A stretch of 7,336 nucleotides of DNA. It comes from Propionibacterium sp. GTDB lineage: Bacteria > Actinomycetota > Actinomycetes > Propionibacteriales > Propionibacteriaceae. Position 1 is the stretch's first letter. Every line of letters begins with the position of its first letter. The DNA lies in contig DURG01000030.1 of NCBI GenBank assembly GCA_012837465.1, forward strand, positions 1 to 7,336, given 5' to 3'. Below, one piece after another: positions 1-6,035 of the stretch. The position numbers were made by a program, and so were the translations under genes. The notes below the pieces were generated by a model that was given only the letters and a program-made list of their open reading frames with translations, was not told where the DNA came from and did not search any database.

Positions 1-1
1 G

Positions 2-421
2 GGCACGGGCGGCCCGAGCGCCAACGCGCCCGCCGCCGAGCCTGCGGCTTCCGAGGTCGCCACGGAGGCCCCTGAGGGCGGCGCCGCGGTCCGGCTGGGC
101 GACACCGAGGAGGCCATCGAGAAGGTGGGCTGCACCGACGTCAACGAGAACTGGTCGATGAGCGGCAGCGTCGACGACGGCGCCAAGGTCGCGGTCATGA
201 CCACCGGCGACAAGCAGACCGTCATCAGCGTCAGCGTGGTCTTCGCCGACGGCAAGCTCGTCCAGATGGATGCCGACAGCGGCGACGGCGAAGCCAGCAT
301 CACCTGGGACGGCGACTGGTTCACCGTCGTGGGCAGCGGCCCCTACTACGACCTGATGGACCCCGAGGTCACGGGCGACGAGGCGAGGGACTTCGTCGTG
401 AAGGCAAGCTGCCCCGCCTGA
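2..421 (+). CDS. C-terminal part of a probable LpqH-like (19-kDa antigen family) lipoprotein; 5' end outside window
   Basis: The frame is open from the window edge to a TGA at 419-421, giving 139 visible residues. Residues 1-30 are a low-complexity Ala/Pro/Glu/Gly stretch typical of the linker after a lipobox or signal peptide. The rest looks like a compact beta-rich domain with cysteines at visible positions 44 and 137, the latter two residues from the end. From recollection of the family, this resembles the mycobacterial 19-kDa lipoprotein LpqH: a first Cys, alternating strands, a G-x-G-x-A-S-x-x-x-D-G motif, a short D-x-x-x-P loop and a terminal Cys. The paired cysteines could form a disulfide outside the cell. 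The signal peptide and lipobox, if present, lie upstream and cannot be seen. An internal GTG at 125 would make a 98-residue protein but would cut into the domain just before its first Cys. That the frame is coding is fairly sure; the family is a similarity judgement. Confidence 0.65.
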   Translation, partial: GTGGPSANAPAAEPAASEVATEAPEGGAAVRLGDTEEAIEKVGCTDVNENWSMSGSVDDGAKVAVMTTGDKQTVISVSVVFADGKLVQMDADSGDGEASITWDGDWFTVVGSGPYYDLMDPEVTGDEARDFVVKASCPA

Positions 422-1368
422 GCCTCCAACGCCATCCACGCCTGGAGTTGGGTGGACAGCTCCACCTTCTCCCCCGGCTCGTCCCCTGGCCCCGTCCCCG
501 CAGGGAACACGACCACGGCCCGCCCCCGCCAACCGCGCTCGAGGCGGCGCCCCCAGAGGTGGTCCGCGGTGGCCGAGACCATCCCCGCCGCCGACTCCCG
601 TGCGGCGGCCGGCATCCGGCGGTCGGTGGCAGCCAGCGCGAGGTAGCGGGTGAGGATTCCGGTGAACAGCCCGCCGTCGCCCCCGCCGTGGGTGCGCAGC
701 ACCCGACCCTCTGGCCGCGTGAGGTGTTCCTCGACGGCGTGCACCAGCGCGGCGGCCTGGTCGGTCCGGCCCAGCTCGAGCATCGCGCCGAGGGCTGGGC
801 CCTGGTTGTAGGTGTAGACATCCGGCACGAGCACCGACTCGGCACCGACGGTGCGAAGCCCGTCCTGGAACAGCCCGGTCGCCGGGTGCAGGAGTTCCGC
901 GAGGAGCCAGTCGAGGAGGTCCTCGGCCTTCCGGGTGCGGCCGGTGCGGGCCAGGTACAGGGCGATGGGTCCGGTGGCCGCGGTGTTGCGGTAGTCGCGG
1001 CTGGTGTTCCACCACGCGCCTCCCGAGGTGATGGCACGCTGCAGCGCCGCGTCGAGGGAGCGCACGCGGCGGCCCATCCGCAGCGCGGCGAGCGCCAGCC
1101 AGGCCATGTCGTCGTAGAAGCTGTTGCGGTGGCGCAGGCGGTTGCGCAGCCACACGCCCCGCAGCACCTTCCGGGCGCTGCCGGGCCGCACCTCGGGTGA
1201 GCCGCGACGCTCGGCGTCGAGGAGGCAGTCGGCGAGGTGGGCCTGCCACCAGTAGTGCCACTCGCGTCGCTCCCGCCCGGGCCGGGCGACCTCCCCGAGC
1301 AGGCCCGTGAGGTATGGGCGTCCGAAGATGGCCAGTACCGATCGGGCGGCCTCGTCGGCGTTGCTCAA
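346..1368 (-). CDS. Glycoside hydrolase family 76 protein (alpha-1,6-mannanase-like), cytoplasmic
   Basis: A 340-residue protein with GH76 hallmarks: a W-H-Y-W-W motif at 37-41, the Asp pair D86-D87 in FYDDMAW (the GH76 catalytic Asp-Asp), GGAWWN at 116-121 followed by Y-R-N-T-A, and TYNQG further on. The family forms an (alpha/alpha)6 barrel and cleaves alpha-1,6-mannoside chains; the substrate here is unknown. There is no signal peptide or membrane segment, so it probably acts in the cytosol. The chosen start is TTG at 1368, overlapping the gluD stop as TTGA, with a GGGGGA ribosome-binding sequence just upstream. The frame stays open to 2112, but that extension lies across gluD, is Arg/His/Pro-rich and shows no domain. 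The last 25 or so residues overlap the convergent lipoprotein gene and lie beyond the expected terminal helix. Its place behind gluD is unusual for this family. Confidence 0.86.
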   Translation of the reverse strand: MSNADEAARSVLAIFGRPYLTGLLGEVARPGRERREWHYWWQAHLADCLLDAERRGSPEVRPGSARKVLRGVWLRNRLRHRNSFYDDMAWLALAALRMGRRVRSLDAALQRAITSGGAWWNTSRDYRNTAATGPIALYLARTGRTRKAEDLLDWLLAELLHPATGLFQDGLRTVGAESVLVPDVYTYNQGPALGAMLELGRTDQAAALVHAVEEHLTRPEGRVLRTHGGGDGGLFTGILTRYLALAATDRRMPAAARESAAGMVSATADHLWGRRLERGWRGRAVVVFPAGTGPGDEPGEKVELSTQLQAWMALEAQAGQLAFTTKSLASSPVTSGSIRS

Positions 1369-2225
1369 TCGACGTCCCCCGGCTCGGCTTCGGCGATCCT
1401 GCCGGCGGTGTGGCCACGTCGTTGGAGGCGGCGCTCCAGCCACTCGGCCACCTTGGAGATGCACCAGTTCAGGAAGATGAACGCCACGGCACCTGCGGTG
1501 AAGGCCACGGTCATGTTGCCGAACCGGCTGCCCATCTGACGCACGGAGTTGAGCAGTTCGGGATACAGGATGATGTAGCCGAGCGCCGTGTCCTTGAGGA
1601 TGACGACCACCTGGCTGACCAGGGTCGGCATCATCGCGGTGAGTGCCTGCGGCACCAGGATCATTCGGCGGACCTCGCTCGAGCTGAGGCCGATCGAGAG
1701 GCCGGCCTCCCGCTGCCCCTTCGGCAGCGACGCTACGCCGTTGCGGACCACCTCGGCGATGACGGCCCCGTTGTAGCAGATCAGGCCCACCACGACGCCC
1801 AGGAACGGCGCGGTGCCGCCGCGCATCCGGAACGTGTAGACGAGCATGAAGAAGACGAACAGCATCATGATGAGCACCGGCACGGCGCGGAAGAACTCGA
1901 TCACGACGGTGCAGATGATCCGCAGGACCCGCAGGTCCGACATGCGCCCCATCGCCAGGATCAGGCCCAAGGCGAAGGATGCGACGATGGCGACCAGCGC
2001 AGCCACCAGGGTGGCCTGGATGCCGGGCACGAAGTACTGCTTCCACGCCGCGAAGGTGAAGATGGGCGCCCACTTGTCGGGCGTGATCTGGCCCTTGTCC
2101 CACAGGATCCACAGCACGCCGGCGGCCACACCGAAGACGAAGAGGCTGCCGAGGGCGGTCCAGATGAGGTGCCGCTGCCGGGTCTTGGGGCCGGGGGCGT
2201 CGAAGAGGATGGCCTGCGCGCTCAC
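1365..2225 (-). CDS. gluD: Glutamate/aspartate ABC transporter permease GluD
   Basis: A 286-residue inner-membrane permease of the polar amino acid (HisM/GltK-type) family, second half of the GluC-GluD channel. Residues 20-42 form the first hydrophobic segment, followed by a roughly 20-residue polar stretch. Further helices lie near 65-92 and 104-132. The cytoplasmic EAA loop that docks on the ATPase is at about 170-194 (GQREAGLSIGL and then VPQA). The N-terminal segment and the longer C-terminal tail fit GluD rather than GluC. The start is GTG at 2225, overlapping the gluC stop as GTGA, so reinitiation is likely; the upstream ribosome-binding sequence is weak (GGCGGTGAAG). Its own TGA overlaps the TTG start of the GH76 gene. 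Confidence 0.93.
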   Translation of the reverse strand: MSAQAILFDAPGPKTRQRHLIWTALGSLFVFGVAAGVLWILWDKGQITPDKWAPIFTFAAWKQYFVPGIQATLVAALVAIVASFALGLILAMGRMSDLRVLRIICTVVIEFFRAVPVLIMMLFVFFMLVYTFRMRGGTAPFLGVVVGLICYNGAVIAEVVRNGVASLPKGQREAGLSIGLSSSEVRRMILVPQALTAMMPTLVSQVVVILKDTALGYIILYPELLNSVRQMGSRFGNMTVAFTAGAVAFIFLNWCISKVAEWLERRLQRRGHTAGRIAEAEPGDVD

Positions 2226-2899
2226 CGCTTCACCGCCAACTTCTCGGAGGCCCAGCCGGTGAGGATGCCCAGCGGGAGCGTCAGCACGATGAAGGTGAGC
2301 GCCACGAGGCCGAAGACGGTGAACAGCACGTCGGAGCGGAACTCGATCATGCGGCGCATGGCGTGCGAGACCTGCGCGACGCCGATGGCCGTCACGACGG
2401 TGGTGTTCTTGGTGAGCGCGATCAGCACGTTGCCCAGCGGTGTGACCGCGCCCCGGAAGGCCTGCGGGAGGATGATGTGGCGCAGGTTCTGCCCGAAGGT
2501 GAGCCCGATGGAGCGGGCGGCCTCGGCCTGGCCGACGGGGATGGTGTTGACGCCGCTGCGGATCGCCTCGCAGACGAAGGCGGCATGGTAGGCCACGAGC
2601 GCCAGGATGGCGAGCCGGAAGTTGGTGTCGTCGAGGTAGGTGGCGTTGCGGGCGGCCACCTCAAGGCCCAACTGGTTCCAGATGACGAGGTTGGCCGCGA
2701 CCACCACCACCGTGAGCGGGGTGTTGCGGAAGACCGTGACGTAGGTGGAACCAGCCCACTGCAGCACCTTGATGGGTGAGAGCCTGAGCACGGCGATGAA
2801 GGTGCCCAGGATGAGCGAGCCGAGGGCCGCCCACAGGGTCAGCTTCACCGTCATCCAGACGGCGCTGAAGAAGTCGAATCTCTCGATCAGTTCGAGCAA
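2222..2899 (-). CDS. gluC: Glutamate/aspartate ABC transporter permease GluC
   Basis: A 225-residue inner-membrane permease of the polar amino acid ABC importer family. Hydrophobic segments lie near 14-38, 52-74, 95-112, 150-170 and 190-215. The R-N-T-P-L motif (58-62) is typical of the subfamily. The EAA loop is at about 123-147 (GQAEAARSIGL followed by LPQA), where GluA docks, and the protein ends in K-L-A-V-K-R as GluC proteins do. The start is TTG at 2899, preceded by a strong AGGAGG (2904-2909) only four bases away. No better in-frame start is present, since the next Met is residue 16 inside the first helix. It lies 78 bp downstream of gluB across a hairpin and overlaps gluD by four bases. 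Confidence 0.92.
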   Translation of the reverse strand: MLELIERFDFFSAVWMTVKLTLWAALGSLILGTFIAVLRLSPIKVLQWAGSTYVTVFRNTPLTVVVVAANLVIWNQLGLEVAARNATYLDDTNFRLAILALVAYHAAFVCEAIRSGVNTIPVGQAEAARSIGLTFGQNLRHIILPQAFRGAVTPLGNVLIALTKNTTVVTAIGVAQVSHAMRRMIEFRSDVLFTVFGLVALTFIVLTLPLGILTGWASEKLAVKR

Positions 2900-2932
2900 G
2901 GGTCCTCCTCGAGGTGTGCTCTACCACCCGGC

Positions 2933-2967
2933 CGGTGGCGGGCCCCGCCATGCAGGGCCCGCCACCG
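2933..2967 (-). promoter_or_regulatory. GC-rich hairpin between gluB and gluC (mRNA stabiliser or attenuator)
   Basis: A perfect 13-bp inverted repeat (2933-2945 pairing with 2955-2967) with a 9-base loop begins 11 bases after the gluB stop. No T-run follows on the minus strand, so it is not a canonical intrinsic terminator. Hairpins after binding-protein genes in ABC operons often protect the upstream message and raise binding protein relative to permease. That is the likely role here, but it is inferred from position only. Confidence 0.6.
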
Positions 2968-2977
2968 TGGTGCTGCG

Positions 2978-3823
2978 TCAGCCGCAGTGCCCACCCGGGG
3001 TGGGCGGGTTGGTGCCGGGGGCCGGGGTGTAGCCGGCAGGGCCGAAGTTCTTGTCGATGATCTCGTCCATCGTGCCGTCCTCGTAGAGCTCCGTGAGGGC
3101 TTCGTTGACCTGCTCGCACATGTCCGATTCCTTCGGGATGCCGACGCCGTAGAGCTCCTCGCTGAACGGAGCGCCGACCACCTTGAACTGGCCGGCCCAC
3201 TGCTCCTGCGCGGCGTAGCCCGCCAGGATCGTGTCATCGGTGGTCAGGGCGTCGACACGGCCGCCGGCCAGCGCCTCGACGCACAGGGAGTAGGTGTCGT
3301 ACTCCTGGAGCTGGACGCCGGGGTAGTCCTCCGCGACGCGCTCGGCCGGCGTGGAGCCGGAGACGGAGCACAGCAGCTTGCCCTCGAGGTCCTGCGGGCC
3401 CGTGATGGAGTCGTCGTCGGCCTTGACGAGGAGGTCCTGGCCGGCCACGAGGTAGGGGCCGGCGAACTGGACCTTCTCCTTGCGGGTGTCGGTGATCGAG
3501 TAGGTGGCGAAGATCATGTCGACCTGACCGGTCTCCAGCATCGACTCGCGCTGCGGAGTGGGCGACTCGCTCCACTCGATCTGGTCCTCGGAGTAGCCGA
3601 GCTTCTCCGCGACTGCCTTGGCCACGTCGACGTCGAAGCCGGACATGGTGCCGCCCTCGTCGAGGCCGAGGCCGGGCTGGTCGTACTTGGTGCCGATGCG
3701 CAGCGTGCCCTCGCCGCCGTCGCCCGTGCCGGGATCGGCTGCATCGTCGCCACACGCGGTCAGCGCCAGTGCTGCCGCGGCGGTCAATGCTGCCAGGCGC
3801 AGCATGTTCTTCTTGCTCATCAT
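2978..3823 (-). CDS. gluB: Glutamate/aspartate-binding lipoprotein GluB
   Basis: A 281-residue extracytoplasmic solute-binding protein (SBP family 3) that delivers glutamate/aspartate to GluCD. The N-terminus has a lipoprotein signal: KK at 4-5, a hydrophobic Ala/Leu core, and lipobox LTAC with the lipidated Cys at 24. A short acidic Gly/Asp linker follows. Family motifs include GTKYDQPGLGL, SGFDVDVAKAVA, the QVDMIFATYSIT strand, CSVSGSTP and LQEYDTYSLCVEAL, all close to the Corynebacterium GluB pattern as I recall it. The Cys pair in CSVSGS and YSLC could form a disulfide. The protein ends in an unusual Pro/Gly/Thr-rich tail with a Cys one residue before the end. Two adjacent ATGs (3823 and 3820) share the AAGGAG sequence; the second has the better spacing. 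It sits 53 bp after gluA. Confidence 0.94.
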   Translation of the reverse strand: MMSKKNMLRLAALTAAAALALTACGDDAADPGTGDGGEGTLRIGTKYDQPGLGLDEGGTMSGFDVDVAKAVAEKLGYSEDQIEWSESPTPQRESMLETGQVDMIFATYSITDTRKEKVQFAGPYLVAGQDLLVKADDDSITGPQDLEGKLLCSVSGSTPAERVAEDYPGVQLQEYDTYSLCVEALAGGRVDALTTDDTILAGYAAQEQWAGQFKVVGAPFSEELYGVGIPKESDMCEQVNEALTELYEDGTMDEIIDKNFGPAGYTPAPGTNPPTPGGHCG

Positions 3824-3841
3824 GGTCTCCTTCAGTGTTTC

Positions 3842-3864
3842 GGTCGGTCTGTCATGGGTCGGTC
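3842..3864. repeat. Short direct repeat in the gluA-gluB gap
   Basis: The 8-mer GGTCGGTC occurs at 3842-3849 and 3857-3864, a 15-bp period, inside the 53-bp gap between gluA and gluB. It may be a regulatory site or chance in GC-rich sequence. I found no hairpin or promoter signal with it. Confidence 0.3.
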
Positions 3865-3876
3865 GTTGGAAGGGGA

Positions 3877-4653
3877 TCAGTGGGTGAGGATCTTGCCCAG
3901 GAAATCCTTGGCCCGGTTGGACTGGGGGTTCGTGAAGAACTCCTCAGGGGTGTTGTCCTCGACGATGGACCCCTCGGACATGAACACCACGCGGTCGCCC
4001 GCCTTGCGGGCGAAGCCCATCTCGTGGGTGACCACGATCATGGTCATGCCGGCCTTGGCCAGTTGCACCATGACATCGAGGACTTCGTTGACCATCTCGG
4101 GGTCGAGCGCCGACGTGGGCTCGTCGAAGAGCATCACGCTGGGCCTCATCGCCAGTGACCTGGCGATCGCGACTCGTTGCTGCTGCCCACCGGACAGCTG
4201 AGCCGGGTACTTGTTGGCCTGGTGCCCGACGCCGACGCGCTCGAGCAGTTCCGTGGCCAGCTTCTTGGCATCCTCGGGCTTCATCTTGCGCACCTTGACG
4301 GGGCCCATGGTGACGTTCTCGAGGATGGTCTTGTGGTGGAACAGGTTGAAGCTCTGGAACACCATCCCCACGTCCGCGCGGAGCTGGGCCAGGGCCTTGC
4401 CTTCTTCTGGTAGTTCGACACCTCCGATGGTGATGGAGCCGGATTCGAACGTCTCCAGCCGGTTGATCGTGCGGCACAGGGTGGACTTGCCCGAGCCCGA
4501 CGGCCCGATCACCACGACGACTTCGCCCTGGTGCACGGTGAGGTCGATGTCCTTGAGGACGTGGAGGTCGCCGAAGTGCTTGTTGACGCCCTTCAACACC
4601 ACCAACGGCTCCCCCGGGGCCGTGCCCGACTCCGCAATCCCTGTTTCGGTCAT
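3877..4653 (-). CDS. gluA: Glutamate/aspartate ABC transporter ATP-binding protein GluA
   Basis: A 258-residue ABC ATPase that powers GluCD from the cytoplasmic face. All nucleotide-binding motifs are intact: Walker A GPSGSGKST (50-58), Q-loop glutamine 100 in VFQSFNLF, signature LSGGQ (153-157), Walker B VMLFDE (173-178) with the D-loop SALD, and switch histidine 210. The NRLE stretch after Walker A and the ending DFLGKIL plus a final His are typical of GluA. It is the first gene of the operon, 53 bp before gluB. The ATG at 4653 has no Shine-Dalgarno sequence but has a TANNNT hexamer upstream, suggesting a leaderless transcript. A TTG and two GTGs at codons 17-19 follow a GGGGGAG sequence and match where homologues begin, so the true start may be internal and the first 16 or so residues, which resemble no domain, may not be translated. 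Confidence 0.95.
   Translation of the reverse strand: MTETGIAESGTAPGEPLVVLKGVNKHFGDLHVLKDIDLTVHQGEVVVVIGPSGSGKSTLCRTINRLETFESGSITIGGVELPEEGKALAQLRADVGMVFQSFNLFHHKTILENVTMGPVKVRKMKPEDAKKLATELLERVGVGHQANKYPAQLSGGQQQRVAIARSLAMRPSVMLFDEPTSALDPEMVNEVLDVMVQLAKAGMTMIVVTHEMGFARKAGDRVVFMSEGSIVEDNTPEEFFTNPQSNRAKDFLGKILTH
4609..4615 (-). promoter_or_regulatory. Candidate internal ribosome-binding site for gluA
   Basis: GGGGGAG on the minus strand lies 6 bases before a GTG at 4602 (gluA codon 18), with a TTG at 4605 and a second GTG at 4599. Corynebacterium GluA, as I recall it, begins at about this point in the alignment. The sequence therefore competes with the ATG at 4653 as the real initiation region. 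Confidence 0.4.
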
Positions 4654-4658
4654 AGTGC

Positions 4659-4664
4659 AAGGTA
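4659..4664 (-). promoter_or_regulatory. Possible -10 element for leaderless gluA transcription
   Basis: TACCTT fits the loose actinobacterial TANNNT -10 pattern and is followed by five bases and then the gluA ATG at 4653. The spacing suits a transcript beginning at or next to the start codon. No clear -35 hexamer is visible, which is common in high-GC promoters. This is position-based inference. Confidence 0.35.
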
Positions 4665-4730
4665 ACCGGTGGGTGGCCCATCTGCAGGAGAAAAGTCGAT
4701 TGAGACTGGATCGTTATCGTCAGCGGCAAC

Positions 4731-4768
4731 GACGACGCGCCAGCCCCGAGTGGGGCCGGCGCGTCGTC
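4731..4768 (-). terminator. Strong hairpin terminator after the DUF3027 gene, upstream of gluA
   Basis: An 11-bp perfect outer stem (4731-4741 with 4758-4768), one A/C mismatch, a 5-bp inner stem (4743-4747 with 4752-4756) and a GAGT loop. It lies 20 bases past the DUF3027 stop and about 78 bases before gluA, so it should end the cold-shock/DUF3027 transcript. The minus-strand sequence after the stem (GTTGCCG) lacks a T-run. It would therefore be a U-tract-poor terminator of the kind often seen in actinobacteria. Confidence 0.72.
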
Positions 4769-4788
4769 ACGGTGTTACTGGCTTGCGG

Positions 4789-5562
4789 TCAGTCGAAGAG
4801 GCTCTCGTCGATGCTGATGGTGTCGAACGCGGGCGCGGGAAGTTCCTTGGCGCGCTGCTCGGCCACCACGTCGGAGTGTCCGCCGCACCCGTGGTCGAGG
4901 TGCACGACGTGCCCGTCCGACGGCGAGTACTCATTGGTGCAGGCGCCGTAGAGCACTCCCAGGGAACCGCGCAGCGGGACGAAGTACGCGCAGGTGGCGC
5001 AGTTGGCGGGCGCCTCGCGGGAGAGTTCGTTGTTGGGGCCGGCCTCGCCGCGCTGCCACCGCTCGACGGCCTCGTCGCGGCCGTGGCGGCTCAGCACGCG
5101 CTGGCGGCCGAGGCCCAGTTCGGCGACCGTGGTGCGCAACTGCACCCAGTCGGCGTCGTCGCCGTCGTTGAGCTGGTCCGAGGCGGCGAAGCCGGGCTCC
5201 AGTCGCGGGTCGTTGTCGGGCGTGGCCATGAGCATGCCCGGGGCGATGTCTCCGGCGCCGATCCGGTCCTCCCACGGCACCCACTCGGGTGCCAGCAGTG
5301 CGTCAGGCTGCGGGAGGAGGACCACCTCGTTGACGGTGACGTTGCGGGCACGCGAGGCGCGCACCGTCGTGACGGCCCACCGCCAGTCGCGGTAGCCGGG
5401 CAGCAGGCACTCGAAGGAGTGGGTGACGATGCGGTCACCCTCCTCGGCGACGACACCCAAGTGTTCGCCGACGGCGTGTTCACCGCCTTGCTCGATGGCG
5501 GCCTCGCGCGCGAGGTCGACGGCTTCTGCCGCGGCAGCGTCCAGCTTGGGGGGCTTTGCCAT
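4789..5562 (-). CDS. DUF3027 family protein with a C-terminal Cys/His cluster
   Basis: A 257-residue protein that I recognise as the actinobacterial DUF3027 family, whose function I cannot state. The N-terminal part (about 8-100) has a helix and then a W-R-W-A-V-T core with E-V-V-L-L-P, common to the family. The middle includes DWVQLRTTVAELGLGR at about 138-153. The C-terminal part holds a likely metal site: C188-x-x-C191, C208, then H221, H224, C226 and H229, resembling a zinc ribbon. No signal peptide or membrane segment is visible. The ATG at 5562 lies 3 bp after the cold-shock gene stop; GGAG nine bases upstream, inside the end of that gene, serves as ribosome-binding site. The pairing with a cold-shock protein suggests an RNA-linked role, which is inference only. 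Confidence 0.87.
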   Translation of the reverse strand: MAKPPKLDAAAAEAVDLAREAAIEQGGEHAVGEHLGVVAEEGDRIVTHSFECLLPGYRDWRWAVTTVRASRARNVTVNEVVLLPQPDALLAPEWVPWEDRIGAGDIAPGMLMATPDNDPRLEPGFAASDQLNDGDDADWVQLRTTVAELGLGRQRVLSRHGRDEAVERWQRGEAGPNNELSREAPANCATCAYFVPLRGSLGVLYGACTNEYSPSDGHVVHLDHGCGGHSDVVAEQRAKELPAPAFDTISIDESLFD

Positions 5563-5565
5563 GTA

Positions 5566-5949
5566 TTACAGCTCCAGTTCGTCGGCGACACGGCGCAGCA
5601 GGGCGGCGACCTTTGTCGCGTGCCTGCCATCGGGGTGTCGCCGGTGGCGGTAGTCGTTGCCGATGCCGTCGAGCATCTTGATGAGGTCCTCGACGATGAT
5701 CGCCAGTTGTTCGGGGTTCTTCCGCTGGGCCTTGGAGAGCGACGGCGGGGCGTCGAGGACACGGAGGCTGAGCGCCTGCTCGCCCTTGCGGCCCTCGATG
5801 ACACCGAATTCCACGCGTTGGCCCGACTTGAGGGAGGTCACTCCGTCGGGAAGCGCGTTGGAACGCACGTAGACATCGCCGCCGCCGTCTTTGGTGATGA
5901 AACCAAAGCCCTTCTCGGCGTCGAAGAATCGCACTTTACCGGTTGGCAC
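5566..5949 (-). CDS. Cold-shock-domain protein with a C-terminal helical extension
   Basis: A 127-residue protein, about twice the length of a classic Csp. Residues 1-67 form a cold-shock (OB-fold) domain that binds single-stranded RNA or DNA: GKVRFFDAEKGFGFI includes RNP1 (K13-GFGF-I18). RNP2 is divergent, reading DVYVRSNAL (25-33) where most Csps have a VFVH-type sequence, so the usual His is Arg. Residues 68-127 are a charged, probably helical extension with an R-H-R-R-H-P-D-G-R-H stretch (101-110) and a Leu-rich end. Known actinobacterial long Csps share this layout. The start is GTG at 5949, with GAGG five bases upstream; the match to Csp N-termini supports it. It leads a two-gene unit with DUF3027, with 3 bp between them. 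A 27-bp dyad lies 13 bases upstream and may control it. Confidence 0.91.
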   Translation of the reverse strand: MPTGKVRFFDAEKGFGFITKDGGGDVYVRSNALPDGVTSLKSGQRVEFGVIEGRKGEQALSLRVLDAPPSLSKAQRKNPEQLAIIVEDLIKMLDGIGNDYRHRRHPDGRHATKVAALLRRVADELEL

Positions 5950-5962
5950 GTCGTCCTCACTT

Positions 5963-5989
5963 ACTTGTTTCTCCAGTGGAGAGGCAAGT
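5963..5989. promoter_or_regulatory. 27-bp imperfect dyad upstream of the cold-shock gene
   Basis: Centred on 5976, the arms are ACTTG (5963-5967) with CAAGT (5985-5989) and TCTCCA (5970-5975) with TGGAGA (5977-5982), in exact mirror register; only the two pairs at 5968-5969 and 5983-5984 fail. It lies 13 to 40 bases before the GTG. A TAGACT hexamer (minus strand, 5987-5992) overlapping its far edge could be a -10, which would put the transcript start inside the dyad. It could be an operator or a structured 5' leader. Confidence 0.5.
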
Positions 5990-6035
5990 CTATCCGGTCA
6001 GCGACGCGCCTGCCGTGTCGCGGCCTTCCGGAGCG

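Noticed and set aside
1369..2112. N-terminal extension of the GH76 frame to 2112
   Set aside because: It lies wholly across gluD in another frame and encodes Arg/His/Pro-rich sequence with no domain. The TTG at 1368 has a ribosome-binding sequence and the TTGA overlap.
1314..2591. Long open plus-strand frame opposite gluC and gluD
   Set aside because: Antisense shadow of real genes. High GC makes stops rare; the product is His/Asp/Glu/Gly-rich without any recognisable domain.
2987..4201. Long open plus-strand frame opposite gluB and gluA
   Set aside because: Antisense shadow; the minus-strand genes in the same interval have complete family motifs.
5950..6035. Terminator between nagB and the cold-shock gene
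   Set aside because: The only clear hairpin is the dyad at 5963-5989, which is close to the cold-shock start and has no T-run; it fits regulation better than termination.
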